Part shown: in pieces, positions 33,307 to 42,340 of the stretch
Numbering within the stretch: the stretch's first letter is position 1
Layout of the letters: each line of letters opens with the position of its first letter
NCBI RefSeq assembly: GCF_001270745.1
Contig: NZ_KQ434751.1
Span: 579,539 to 643,538, forward strand
DNA from: Jiangella muralis
GTDB lineage: Bacteria; Actinomycetota; Actinomycetes; Jiangellales; Jiangellaceae
Length of the DNA stretch: 64,000 bases
Reading direction: 5' to 3'
Translations under genes and position numbers: made by a program
The notes under the pieces: generated by a model
Databases searched by the model: none
What the model was told of the DNA's origin: nothing
The model's input: only the letters and a program-made list of their open reading frames with translations

Positions 33307-35400
33307 GTGAGTGTGGGCTACGACATCATCGGCTACGCGCCGAAGTGGCACGCGAGGCCCGGTGACAAGGTCCCGATCCACGTCTCGAGCCGGCACCCGG
33401 AGTTCTGGGTCCACCTGCTGCGCGTCACCGACTTCGTCGACGGCCCGGAGGCGTGGGCGAACTGCGCCGTCGAAGAGCCCGCGGCCGGTCCGTTCACCGG
33501 CGTCGACGTCCCTCTGGTGACCGGTTCCTACCTGCACGCCCGCGACTGCCGGGCCGACGTGACGGACGTCAGCGTCGAGGTGACGTTGTGGACCCGCGCC
33601 GCGCAGGCCGAGCCGTCGACGGTCATCCAGTACGCCGGGGACCGGGGCCCGCTGTCGCTCGACCTCCACCCGGACGGCGCCCTCGTGCTGCGCCGGGGCG
33701 ACGAGTACCCGACCGGCCTGGAGCTGCGGCCGCGCCGGTGGACGCGGGTCGCGCTCGCCGTCGGAGCGGACGGAGTCACCGTGACGGCGGACGGCCACCA
33801 GACGTTCGTGCGCCTGGACGGGCCCGGCCGCCTGCGGGACCTGCTGATCGGCGGGGAGCTGGACGCGACGTCGCCGAGCGGGGCCCGCGGGCGCCTCGAC
33901 GCCAAGATCGAGGCTCCCACGCTGCGGGCGCCGGACGGCGCCGTCCTCACCTCGTGGGATCTCGGCCGGCTCCCCTACCGCAACGACGTGCCCGACAGCC
34001 ACGGGATCTTCGCCGGCTCCGGCCTGGTCAACGAGCCCACGCGCGCGGTGACGGGCTCTACCTGGCGGGGCCGGCAGCTCGCCTTCGAGGACGCCCCGGC
34101 CGAGTACGCCGCCGCCTACCTGCACCGCGACGACCTCGGCGACGCCGGGTGGCCGGTCGGTGTCGAGCTGGAGCTCCCCGCCGGCGCCCGGTCCGGTGTC
34201 CTCTGCGCGGTGCTCTCCGTCGACGAGGTGCCACGCTTCGACGACCCGAGCCGCTTCTTCCCCGTCTCGCTGTTCGTCGCCCCGCCCCGCGACGCGACGC
34301 CGCCCGACGTCACCCTGGTGTTGCCGACGTTCAGCTACCGCTCGTACGCCAACAACGCGTACTGGGAGGACGCCCCGGCCGGCATCTACACCACGAAGGG
34401 CGAGACGTCGTCGAAGCACGTCTACGACTACCTCGCCGAGACCGGCATGAAGTCGCTGTACGGCAGCCACCCGGACGGGTCCGGCGTGCACCTCGCCTCG
34501 CTGCGACGGCCGCAGGCGACCATGCGGCCCGATTGGCTCTACCAGCTGGTCGGTCGCCCCCACCAGCTGTCGGCCGACCTGTCCATCGTCGGCTGGCTGT
34601 CGCGCTCGGGGCTCGACTGGGCGATCACGACCGACGAGTTCCTCGACGCCGACGGTGTCGCCGCCCTGGCCGGCTCGCCGACGGTGCTGACCGGAAGTCA
34701 TCCGGAGTACTCCACGGAGAACCTGCTCAACGCCTACGACGACCACCTTGCCGCCGGTGGGAACCTCATGTATCTCGGCGGGAACGGGTTCATCCTGCGC
34801 GTCGACGTGCCCGCCGACCGGCCGTGGATCCAGGAGCTCCGGCGCGGCAACCACGACTGCACCATGTGGACCGACGAGCCCGGCGAGACGCGGCATCAGG
34901 TCTCGGGTCGTCAAGGCGGGATGTGGCGGTACGCCGGACGCCCGCCGAACCTGCTCACCGGGCTCGGCTACAGCGCGGTCGGGTTCTCCCGCGACACCGC
35001 CTACGTCGCCCCGGCCGACCTGGACCTCGACGCGCTCCCCCGGCAACTGGCCAAGGTCATGGGCGAGATCGGCGGCGACCCGTTCGGCGTCTGCGGCTTC
35101 GAGATCGACTGCCACGACGTGACCCTCGGGTCCGACGCGAGCTGCGTCGTCCTCGGGCGCGCGGTCGACATCCCGCCCGAGTACCGGCCAGTCACCGACT
35201 ACCTGAGCCTCGACGACGACCCGGTGCGGGCGGTCGCCGACGCGGTCCGCGGCGACGTGGTGTGGCGCCGCACGGGCGCCGGTGGCCAGGTCTTCGCCGT
35301 CGGCTCGATCTCGTGGACGCGACACCTCTCGGCCGAGGGCGACCCGGGGCGGTGCCGGGAGATCCTGGACGCGGCGCTGGCCGGCATGACGAGTCCGTGA
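33307..35400 (+). CDS. N,N-dimethylformamidase large-subunit-like protein
   Basis: A 697-residue protein resembling the large (beta) subunit of dimethylformamidase, an iron amidohydrolase. An N-terminal LamG-like beta region (about 60-200) precedes the core with VLPTFSYRSYANNAYW, SKHVYDYLAETG, SGLDWAITTDEFLD, GSHPEYST and YLGGNGF, a fold related to glutamine amidotransferases. No small-subunit gene is adjacent, and relatives of this type are widespread and mostly uncharacterised, so it may act on another N-substituted amide. GTG 33307 is used; GTG 33313, with CGGAG at a better distance, is possible. Operator copy B lies upstream. Confidence 0.75.
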   Translation: MSVGYDIIGYAPKWHARPGDKVPIHVSSRHPEFWVHLLRVTDFVDGPEAWANCAVEEPAAGPFTGVDVPLVTGSYLHARDCRADVTDVSVEVTLWTRAAQAEPSTVIQYAGDRGPLSLDLHPDGALVLRRGDEYPTGLELRPRRWTRVALAVGADGVTVTADGHQTFVRLDGPGRLRDLLIGGELDATSPSGARGRLDAKIEAPTLRAPDGAVLTSWDLGRLPYRNDVPDSHGIFAGSGLVNEPTRAVTGSTWRGRQLAFEDAPAEYAAAYLHRDDLGDAGWPVGVELELPAGARSGVLCAVLSVDEVPRFDDPSRFFPVSLFVAPPRDATPPDVTLVLPTFSYRSYANNAYWEDAPAGIYTTKGETSSKHVYDYLAETGMKSLYGSHPDGSGVHLASLRRPQATMRPDWLYQLVGRPHQLSADLSIVGWLSRSGLDWAITTDEFLDADGVAALAGSPTVLTGSHPEYSTENLLNAYDDHLAAGGNLMYLGGNGFILRVDVPADRPWIQELRRGNHDCTMWTDEPGETRHQVSGRQGGMWRYAGRPPNLLTGLGYSAVGFSRDTAYVAPADLDLDALPRQLAKVMGEIGGDPFGVCGFEIDCHDVTLGSDASCVVLGRAVDIPPEYRPVTDYLSLDDDPVRAVADAVRGDVVWRRTGAGGQVFAVGSISWTRHLSAEGDPGRCREILDAALAGMTSP

Positions 35401-35404
35401 CGCG

Positions 35405-36079
35405 CTACTGGAGCAGGTCGCGCAGGAACTGCCGGTTGTCCTCGTAGAGCAGCCGCGACGCGTCGACGGCCGCGTCCAGGTCGCCGTCGATGACCGAGTC
35501 CGCCAGCCGCTGATGCAGGTCGAGGATGTCCTGGCTCATGGTCCGCCCGTGCGGCGAGATCCGGATGGTCTCCACCACCTGCTGGTCGATGCTCTGCCAG
35601 ATGGACGCGAGCAGGCTGCTGCCGGACGCCTGCACGATCGCGGCGTGCAGGGCGCGATCGGGCTCGACGGTGTCCTCCCGCCCGCGCACCGCCTCCCGCA
35701 GCCGTTCGGCGGCCGCACGTATCCCGTCGAAGGCGGGCGCCTCCCCCTTCAGCGCCAGCTCGATGGCGCCCACCTCGAGGACCTCGCGCACGTTGACGAC
35801 GTCCTGGAGCTTGAGACCGCCGCTGGCGATGTGCTCGGCCGGCGCGGCGGTGACGAAGGCGCCGCGGCCCATCTGGATGTCCAGGATGTCCATCGCGCTG
35901 ACCGTCGAGAGCGCCTCCCGGATCACCGGACGGGAGACGCCGAACTCGGTGGCGAGCTGGCGTTCGCTGGGGATCTTCTTCCCGATGGGGTAACTGCCGT
36001 CCTTGATGCGATCGACCAGGGCCCGCGCGATCCGGCTGGCCTGTGAGTCGCGTCGCTGACCAACGCTGGGATCGATCAT
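35405..36079 (-). CDS. GntR-family regulator, FCD type
   Basis: A 224-residue regulator: winged helix-turn-helix at about 15-80 (IPSERQLATEFGVSRPVIREALSTV, GRGAFV) and an all-helical FCD ligand domain at about 95-220 with metal/ligand candidates in PDRALHAAIV and LDLHQRLADSV. FCD regulators usually repress and release DNA on binding a small carboxylate or sugar acid. It is the last gene of the nine-gene transport/nucleoside operon (ATGA overlap with the deaminase gene). A TGGT-N3-ACCA-like site lies 51 bp before its start and three more lie at neighbouring promoters, making it the probable master of this regulon. Confidence 0.93.
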   Translation of the reverse strand: MIDPSVGQRRDSQASRIARALVDRIKDGSYPIGKKIPSERQLATEFGVSRPVIREALSTVSAMDILDIQMGRGAFVTAAPAEHIASGGLKLQDVVNVREVLEVGAIELALKGEAPAFDGIRAAAERLREAVRGREDTVEPDRALHAAIVQASGSSLLASIWQSIDQQVVETIRISPHGRTMSQDILDLHQRLADSVIDGDLDAAVDASRLLYEDNRQFLRDLLQ

Positions 36080-37206
36080 GGCGCCTCCGGATGCGCGAAC
36101 TGGGTGTCGGCTGGTTGGCCAGTCTGACCACTGGAGTCACCAGTATGCCGTCCATAGCCGTGCCGAATGGCGGCCTCGAGCTCGGCGCGTTCGTCCGGGT
36201 TCACGAACGCGCCGGCCAACGCGTTGAGCTGAAAGCGTTCGAGATCCGCCGGTCCGTACCCGAACGCGGCGCACAGCAGGGCGATCTCGCGACTCAAGGT
36301 GGTCTGGCTGATCAGGCGATTGTCGGTGTTGACGGTGACGGCGAAGCCGAGACGGTACAGCAGGTCGAACGGATGGTCGGTCATGCTCGCGCCGGCCGCG
36401 GTCACGGCGCCGGTCTGCAGGTTCGACGTCGGGCTCAGCTCGAGGACCACGCCGCGGTCGCGGACCCACCGCGCCACCGGTCCCAGCCGCGTCCCCGCGT
36501 CCGTCGTGGCGATGTCCTCGGCGATGCGCACGCCGTGTCCGAGCCGGTGCGCGCGGCCGTCCACGATCGCCGAGCGGATGCTGCCGACCCCGTCGGCCTC
36601 GCCGGCGTGGACCGTCACCGGGAACAGCTCGCCGGCCAGCAGGTCGAACGCCTCGCGATGATCGCTCGGCGGGAAGCCCGCCTCGGGCCCGGCGATGTCG
36701 AACCCGACGACGCCACGGTCGCGCCAGCGCAGCGCGAGCCGGGCGACTTCGGCCGAGTTCGGGCCGTTGCGCATCGCCGTGATGAGCTGGCGGACGACGA
36801 TCCGGTGACCACGCGCCGCGGCCATCGCCCGTCCGGTCTCGAGCCCCGCCTGAACCGCCTCGACCGCGTCGTCGAGCGTCAGCCCCTTCGTGAGCTTGTT
36901 CTCCGGCGCCCACCGGACCTCGCCGTAGATCACCCCGTCGGCCGCGAGGTCCAGCACGTACTCACCGGCGACCCTCGACAGCACGTCGGCGGTCTGCATG
37001 ATGGCGTCGGACATCCAGAACGACTCCAGGAACGTCACCAGGGAGCCGCTGTGCGCGACGCCCTGGAACCAGTCGCTCAGCGACTCGACGTCGCCGGCCG
37101 GGAGGTCCAGTCCGAGCGTCTGGCCGACCTCCAGGATGGTGGACGCCCGGAGCCCGCCCTCCAGGTGGTCGTGCAGCGAGACCTTGGGCAGGTCGGGCCT
37201 CAGCAT
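36076..37206 (-). CDS. add: adenosine deaminase family protein
   Basis: A 376-residue adenosine deaminase-like enzyme. Zinc ligands and catalytic residues are in place: His12/His14 in [11 protein letters not shown], His200 and Glu203 in TVHAGEADG, His224 in RLGHGVR and Asp295 in TVNTDN (normally NTDDP). LELSPTSN is the usual substrate-side motif. It hydrolyses adenosine or a related aminopurine nucleoside to the 6-oxo form. ATG 37206 overlaps the rpiB-like stop by 7 nt. Position in an operon with a nucleoside-type importer supports nucleoside deamination; a modified substrate is possible. Confidence 0.9.
   Translation of the reverse strand: MLRPDLPKVSLHDHLEGGLRASTILEVGQTLGLDLPAGDVESLSDWFQGVAHSGSLVTFLESFWMSDAIMQTADVLSRVAGEYVLDLAADGVIYGEVRWAPENKLTKGLTLDDAVEAVQAGLETGRAMAAARGHRIVVRQLITAMRNGPNSAEVARLALRWRDRGVVGFDIAGPEAGFPPSDHREAFDLLAGELFPVTVHAGEADGVGSIRSAIVDGRAHRLGHGVRIAEDIATTDAGTRLGPVARWVRDRGVVLELSPTSNLQTGAVTAAGASMTDHPFDLLYRLGFAVTVNTDNRLISQTTLSREIALLCAAFGYGPADLERFQLNALAGAFVNPDERAELEAAIRHGYGRHTGDSSGQTGQPADTQFAHPEAP
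36130..36144. promoter_or_regulatory. GntR-type operator copy C, inside the deaminase 3' end
   Basis: ACTGG-AGTCA-CCAGT has perfect 5-bp arms and lies within the adenosine deaminase coding end, 51 bp before the gntR start. It suggests an internal, autoregulated promoter for gntR. Although inside coding sequence, it keeps the consensus arms exactly. Confidence 0.55.
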
Positions 37207-37667
37207 GACGTCTCCTCGTAGGACGTGATCGCGTCGATCTTCGCGGCGGACGGCGAGTTCGGGTCGAAGTCGTGCCGCAGCCACTCCTGCACGAGCGCAC
37301 GCGCGACCTCGATCCCGATCACCCTCTCACCCAGCGTGAGCACCTGTGCGTTGTTGCTGAGAACGGCGCGCTGGACCGAGTAGACGTCGTGGGCGGTGAC
37401 CGCGCGGATGCCCGGGACCTTGTTCGCCGCGATGGCCACGCCCAGCCCCGTCCCGCACACCAGCAGGCCGCGGTCGGCCGCGCCCGAGGCGATCAGGCGG
37501 GCGGCGGCGACGGCCACGTGCGGGTAGGCGGTGTGCCCGTCCTCGCCCACGCCCACGTCGATGACGGACTCGACGCGCGGATGGCGCTCCAGGTCCGCCG
37601 CGAGCGCGGTCTTGTGGCCGAGCCCCGCGTCGTCCGAACCGACGACGATACGAAGTCTGCTGGTCAT
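37200..37667 (-). CDS. rpiB: RpiB/LacAB-family sugar-phosphate isomerase
   Basis: A 155-residue protein of the ribose-5-phosphate isomerase B family. It has the early Asp loop ([12 protein letters not shown]), the catalytic Cys in [14 protein letters not shown] and [22 protein letters not shown]. Canonical members interconvert ribose-5-P and ribulose-5-P; relatives act on tetrulose phosphates. It follows the DhaK-type kinase with ATGA overlap and precedes the adenosine deaminase, so it should act on the phosphorylated sugar released from the imported compound. Confidence 0.88.
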   Translation of the reverse strand: MTSRLRIVVGSDDAGLGHKTALAADLERHPRVESVIDVGVGEDGHTAYPHVAVAAARLIASGAADRGLLVCGTGLGVAIAANKVPGIRAVTAHDVYSVQRAVLSNNAQVLTLGERVIGIEVARALVQEWLRHDFDPNSPSAAKIDAITSYEETSC

Positions 37668-39364
37668 CGTGCCGGCCTCTCCGTGAGGTGCTGAGTGATC
37701 GCCGCGGCGAGGAGCGCGAACGAGGTGGCGCCAGGGTCGGGATGGCCGAGACTCTTCTCGGCCAGCGGCCGGGCCCGGCCCAGCCGGGGCCGCAGGCCGG
37801 CGGTCGCCGCCGCGGCCTCCCGGGCGGCGGCCGCGGCTTGTCGCCAGGCGCCGGTGCCGGTCAGCACCGCGACGAACGGCTCCATCGCGTCCACCATCGT
37901 CTTGTCGCCGGCCCGCGCGCCGCCCAGCTCCGAGATGGCGGCGAGGGCGGCGGTGACGGCGTCCGTCCCGGTGCCGGTGTCCAGGGTTCCGGCCGCGTTG
38001 ACGACGAGGCCGGCCGCCTCCAGCCCCGCACCCCACAGCGCGCCGGAGGTGCCGGCGCCGTGCTCGGCCCAGGCCCGGCCGGCCGCGACCAGCACGGCGT
38101 CCGCCGCCTGGTCTCCTCCGGCCGCCGCCGTCGCGGCGGCGAGCGCGGCTCGCGCGCCCCGGACCATGCCGGACCCGTGGTCACCGTCCCCGGCGACCGC
38201 GTCGAGGCGGGCCAGGGCGGACTCGTGCTCCTCCAGGGTCGAGCAGACCACCGCGAGCGCGGCCACCACGTCGTCGGCGGCGGCCATCAGTTCGGGGGTC
38301 GGCGGCCGCGGGAGGCGGACGGTGGCATCGCTCCACCGCCCGACGTCCGGGACGGCGTCGCCGGCCGCGGCCCGCTCCGTCTTCACGAACGCCGGGCTCG
38401 CCGCGGGAGCCCGCCACAGCCGCTCCAGCTCGTCGTCCAGCCAGCACACCGTGAGCGAGACGCCGCCCATGTCGAGGCTGGTGACCAGCTCGCCGACCTC
38501 GGGCTCGACGACCTCGATCCCGCGCTCGGACAGCAGCCCGGCCACGTCCTTGAACAGCACGAACAGCTCCTCGTACGTCACCGTGCCGAGCCCGTTGACG
38601 ACCACGGCGAGCCGCGCGCCGTCGCCGGCCCGCTCGGCGAGCAGGGCGTCGACCAGCAGCGCGGCGATCTCGCGCGACGAGGCCAGCGGCCGGTCCTCGA
38701 TCCCGGGCTCACCATGGATCCCGAGGCCGACGGACATGACGCCGGCGGGCACCTCGAACAGCGGCTGGCCGGCGCCGGGCAGCGTGCACCCGGAGATCGC
38801 GACCCCGAGCGTCCGGGTGCGCTCGTTGGCCTTCCGCGCGACCCGCTCGACGGAGTCGAGATCGGCGCCGGTCTCCGCGGCGGCGCCCGCGATCTTGACC
38901 ACGACGAAGTCACCGGCGATGCCGCGGCGGCGCTCCCGCTCCGCGGCCGGTGCGCTGGCGACGTCGTCGGTCACCAGGACGGTGCGGACGTCGTGGCCCT
39001 CCGCGCGCAGCCGCCGCTGGGCGATGCCGAAGTGGAGGACGTCACCCGCGTAGTTCCCGTACACGAGCAGGACGCCCGCTCCGGCGTCGACGGCGTGGCA
39101 GACCCGGTAGGCCTGCGCGGCGGACGGCGAGGTGAAGACCTGGCCGCACACCGCCCCGGCGGCGAGGCCGGGGCCGACCAGTCCGGCGAACGCCGGGTAG
39201 TGGCCCGAGCCGCCGCCCAGGACGACGCCCACGTGGCCGGCCGGCCGCGCCGCCACCCGGACCACGCCGCCGTCGACCCGGCGCACGTCGCGGCCGTAGG
39301 CGAGCGTCAGCCCTTCGAGCGCCTCGTCGACGAACGTCCCGGCGCCGTTGTGGATGGCGGTCAT
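37664..39364 (-). CDS. dihydroxyacetone-kinase-type kinase, DhaK-DhaL fusion
   Basis: A 566-residue ATP-dependent DhaK-DhaL fusion. The K domain (1-330) has [10 protein letters not shown] and His217 in LGIHGEPG, the residue that binds the ketose covalently as a hemiaminal. The L domain (about 370-566) has the ADP-Mg loop [10 protein letters not shown] and [13 protein letters not shown]. Such fusions phosphorylate dihydroxyacetone, tetruloses or other short ketoses. Paired with an RpiB-type isomerase and a TIM-barrel isomerase, as in known tetritol catabolism, it probably phosphorylates a ketose made by the upstream isomerase. ATGA overlaps couple it to both neighbours. Confidence 0.9.
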   Translation of the reverse strand: MTAIHNGAGTFVDEALEGLTLAYGRDVRRVDGGVVRVAARPAGHVGVVLGGGSGHYPAFAGLVGPGLAAGAVCGQVFTSPSAAQAYRVCHAVDAGAGVLLVYGNYAGDVLHFGIAQRRLRAEGHDVRTVLVTDDVASAPAAERERRRGIAGDFVVVKIAGAAAETGADLDSVERVARKANERTRTLGVAISGCTLPGAGQPLFEVPAGVMSVGLGIHGEPGIEDRPLASSREIAALLVDALLAERAGDGARLAVVVNGLGTVTYEELFVLFKDVAGLLSERGIEVVEPEVGELVTSLDMGGVSLTVCWLDDELERLWRAPAASPAFVKTERAAAGDAVPDVGRWSDATVRLPRPPTPELMAAADDVVAALAVVCSTLEEHESALARLDAVAGDGDHGSGMVRGARAALAAATAAAGGDQAADAVLVAAGRAWAEHGAGTSGALWGAGLEAAGLVVNAAGTLDTGTGTDAVTAALAAISELGGARAGDKTMVDAMEPFVAVLTGTGAWRQAAAAAREAAAATAGLRPRLGRARPLAEKSLGHPDPGATSFALLAAAITQHLTERPAR

Positions 39365-40344
39365 CGAGGTGCCTCCTCGCTCAGCGACGTCAGCAGGTCG
39401 CGAAGGTAGCGCCGGTTGGTGGCGCTCACCGAGAGGCCGTCCCCGCCGTAGTGCTCGCAGGTGATGACCCCGGCGTAGCCACAGTCGAGCGCGGTGCGCA
39501 GGGCGTCGCGGTAGTCGATGACGCCCAGTTCCATCGAGGTGGGCGCGGTGAGGACGGCGCCGCTGCCCGGGTCCTCCAGGCGGAGGTAGTTCTTGACGTG
39601 CCAGTAGTTCGACCACGGCAGGACCGCGGCCAGCACGTCCCCCGGCGGCTCCGCCGGCCGGTGCAGCCGGATCAGGTTGCCGGTGTCGGGGTTGAGGCCG
39701 ACGTCGTCCCGGCCGATCTCCTCGACCAGGCGGATGGCGCTCTCGGCGGTGCCCAGGAAGGTGTCCTCGTACATCTCGAGGGTCAGCAGCAGTCCGAGCG
39801 ACGCCGCGTGCTCACCGAGCTCGCGCAGCCGGGTGACCGCGAGCGCCCGCAGCTCGCGGTCGTCCGGGTCGTTCGCCAGGTGGTCGCGGGTCCAGAACCA
39901 CCACGCGGCCGCCTGCTCACTCGTCAGCGGCTCGTGCAGTCCCACTGAGACGACCCGGGCGCCGAGCGCTGCGGCCGCGTCGATGGCGCGGTGGCTGTAG
40001 GCGAGGTTCTCGTCGCCGTGCCGGGGATCGATGACGCTGGCCCGGATCAACGCGACCGCCGCGACCGTGAGGTCGTTCTCCCGGCACGCCGCGGCCAGGT
40101 CGGCCAGCTCCGCGTCGTCCAGGTCGCCGGCCCGCAGCCACGTGTCGGTGATCTCGACGTGGTCGAAGCCGGCGGCCGCCAGCTCGCCGAGCCGGGCCGC
40201 CCATTCGGCGCGGCCGCCGGACCGCGCCGGCCTCCCCCGGCGATCGACCGCGGGGAAGGGCAGCGTGCCGGCCGCGATCGGCCAGGTCCCGGAGTCGAGA
40301 TCGGCCGCTCGGTGGGTCTGTCGCACTCGCGAGATGGTGGTCAA
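39361..40344 (-). CDS. sugar phosphate isomerase/epimerase family protein (TIM barrel)
   Basis: A 327-residue AP-endonuclease-2-fold sugar isomerase/epimerase. Metal-binding Glu/Asp/His candidates are in HVEITDTWL, LTLEMYEDTF, LNPDTGNLIRLH, YWHVKNYL and VITCEHYGGDG. These enzymes interconvert aldoses and ketoses or epimerise sugars or their acids. Start is TTG 40344 because AGGTGA lies 7 nt upstream and no ATG/GTG fits; a later GTG six codons in is possible. The stop overlaps the kinase start (ATGA). It lies 20 bp after the importer permease gene. Confidence 0.83.
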   Translation of the reverse strand: MTTISRVRQTHRAADLDSGTWPIAAGTLPFPAVDRRGRPARSGGRAEWAARLGELAAAGFDHVEITDTWLRAGDLDDAELADLAAACRENDLTVAAVALIRASVIDPRHGDENLAYSHRAIDAAAALGARVVSVGLHEPLTSEQAAAWWFWTRDHLANDPDDRELRALAVTRLRELGEHAASLGLLLTLEMYEDTFLGTAESAIRLVEEIGRDDVGLNPDTGNLIRLHRPAEPPGDVLAAVLPWSNYWHVKNYLRLEDPGSGAVLTAPTSMELGVIDYRDALRTALDCGYAGVITCEHYGGDGLSVSATNRRYLRDLLTSLSEEAPR

Positions 40345-40364
40345 CGTGCGATCACCTGCTTCGG

Positions 40365-41258
40365 TCAGGCCGCCGCGAGCGACCGGCGGCGCAGCGACCG
40401 CAGTCCTGCGACGCCCAGCGCGATCACGGTGACGACGTACGGGAAGGCGGCCAGGGGGTCGGTCGGGATGGTGGTGCGGACCTGCAGCAGCGTGCTCAGC
40501 GCCTGGCACGCGCCGAACGCGGTCGCCGCGATGATCGTGCCGACCGGATGCCGCAGGCCCAGGTAGACCGCGGCCAGCGCGATGAAGCCGCGGCCCTGCG
40601 TCATGTCGCGGACGAACGTGTGCGTGGTGGCCAGCGAGAGCTGCGCGCCGGCGATGCCCGCGAAGACCCCGGAGAGGCTCATGGCCAGCCACTTCACCCG
40701 CGTCGGGGAGATGCCCGCCTCGACGACGGCCGGTGCGTTGCCGCCCACCGCCCTGATCCAGATCCCCGGCTTGGAGTGGAAGTAGAGGTAGACGAAGACC
40801 GGGGCGAGCAGGATCGTGGCCCACGTGATCGGCGACTGGTCCGCCAGCGCATTGAGGACCGGAACGTCGTCGAGGAACGACAGGTTCACCGTGGGCAGCG
40901 GATCGGACGCGAGATCGTCGGCGCCCTGGCCCTTGCTCTTGTTGATGGCGAAGAGCAACGTCACCGTGCCGCCGGCGGCGAGCAGGTTGACGGCGATGCC
41001 CGCCAGCACGAAATCGGCGCCCAGCGACAGGTGCGACCACGCCAGCACCAGCGCGAGCGCGAGCCCCGCCGCGGCCGCCACCGCGAGCCCTCCCCACGGC
41101 CCGAATACGGTGGTGGACACCGCCGCGCCGGCGAAGGCGCCACCGAGCATCATGCCCTCGATGCCGATGTTGTCCACTCCGGCCCGGACGGTCAGGAGAC
41201 AGCCGAGCGCGGCCAGGACCAGGGGCGTCGCCAACTCGAGAACGCTTGCCAGGTACAT
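40365..41258 (-). CDS. ABC importer permease, BMP/nucleoside type (second)
   Basis: A 297-residue inner-membrane permease of the BPD_transp_2 family with about eight hydrophobic segments. VRAGVDNIGIEGMMLGGAFAGA and GRGFIALAAVYLGLRHPVGT are the signature regions of NupQ-like nucleoside or RfuD-like permeases. ATG 41258 overlaps the stop of the partner permease. Confidence 0.92.
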   Translation of the reverse strand: MYLASVLELATPLVLAALGCLLTVRAGVDNIGIEGMMLGGAFAGAAVSTTVFGPWGGLAVAAAAGLALALVLAWSHLSLGADFVLAGIAVNLLAAGGTVTLLFAINKSKGQGADDLASDPLPTVNLSFLDDVPVLNALADQSPITWATILLAPVFVYLYFHSKPGIWIRAVGGNAPAVVEAGISPTRVKWLAMSLSGVFAGIAGAQLSLATTHTFVRDMTQGRGFIALAAVYLGLRHPVGTIIAATAFGACQALSTLLQVRTTIPTDPLAAFPYVVTVIALGVAGLRSLRRRSLAAA

Positions 41259-42340
41259 CAGCGGGTCACCTCCATGACGTCGCCCTGCGCTGTCCCGGGT
41301 TGCTCCGTGGCGGGCGCGGCCACCGCCGGGGTGCGGCTGCGTGCGTCCCGCCGCCGGAGGAGGGCGGCCAGGCCGATGATGAGCACGCCCTGGAGGACCA
41401 CGACGACGTCCCGGGGAACGTTGCCGGTGATCTGGATGATCTCTCCGCCCGTGCGCAGGTACCCGTACGCCAGCGCGGTCAGGGGCACCAGGCCGGGGCG
41501 GTTGACCGCCAGCAGGGCGACGAGGATGCCTTCGAAGCCGATGCCGGCGCCCATGCCGACGATGAGGCGATGCGTGCCGCCGAAGGCGATGGCGGCGCCG
41601 GTCAGGCCGGCGACCGCACCGGACACCACGAAGGCGACGCAGATGAGGCGGCGCACGGGATAGCCGTTGGCGCGGGCGAACGGCCGGCTGTCGCCCACCA
41701 TCCGCAGCCGGAAGCCGAGGCGGGACCGGTTGAGCAGGAGGCTCACGCCAACGCAGCTCAGGATCGCGAACACCAGCGAACTGGGGATGGTGCCCCAGCT
41801 GGGTAGCCAGGTCCCCTGGTCGAAGTAGTCCGAGACCGGGAAGCCGGCCCCGTCCGGGAGCAGCGCCTCCTTGATCACGAAGGCGAACGCGAAGGTCGCC
41901 ACGAAGTTGAGCATCAGGGTGGTGACGATCTCGTCGGCGTTCAGGTAGGCCTTCATCAGCCCGGGCAGGAGCGCCCAGGCAGCACCGCCGGCCACGGCCG
42001 CGAGCACCGCGAGCGGCAGCGCGAAGCCGCTGGGCCCCAGCGCCAGGGCCACGCCACCGGCCGCCAGCGCGGCGACGAAGACCTGGCCCTCGGCGCCGAT
42101 GGAGAACATGCCGACGCGGAAGACCAGGCAGACGCTCGCACCGACGAACATGAGGTAGCTGGAGTACGACAGCCATTGCGCCATGCGCCCGTCGCTGGAC
42201 ACCGCGCCGGTGAGCAGGCCGTCCACGGACGCCGGCACGTTGTCGCTGGTCAAGGCCAGCAGGGCCAGAACCAGTAGGCCGGCGCCGACGACGCCGGCCG
42301 CGAGGCGCGCGGCGAACCGCCAGTCGAGGACCGTGCTCAT
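41258..42340 (-). CDS. ABC importer permease, BMP/nucleoside type (first)
   Basis: A 360-residue permease of the same importer with about ten hydrophobic segments; FRVGMFSIGAEGQVFVAAL and GIGFEGILVALLAVNRPG are the NupP-like signatures. A polar C-terminal tail follows the last helix. Its ATG overlaps the ATPase stop (TGATG). Confidence 0.92.
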   Translation of the reverse strand: MSTVLDWRFAARLAAGVVGAGLLVLALLALTSDNVPASVDGLLTGAVSSDGRMAQWLSYSSYLMFVGASVCLVFRVGMFSIGAEGQVFVAALAAGGVALALGPSGFALPLAVLAAVAGGAAWALLPGLMKAYLNADEIVTTLMLNFVATFAFAFVIKEALLPDGAGFPVSDYFDQGTWLPSWGTIPSSLVFAILSCVGVSLLLNRSRLGFRLRMVGDSRPFARANGYPVRRLICVAFVVSGAVAGLTGAAIAFGGTHRLIVGMGAGIGFEGILVALLAVNRPGLVPLTALAYGYLRTGGEIIQITGNVPRDVVVVLQGVLIIGLAALLRRRDARSRTPAVAAPATEQPGTAQGDVMEVTR

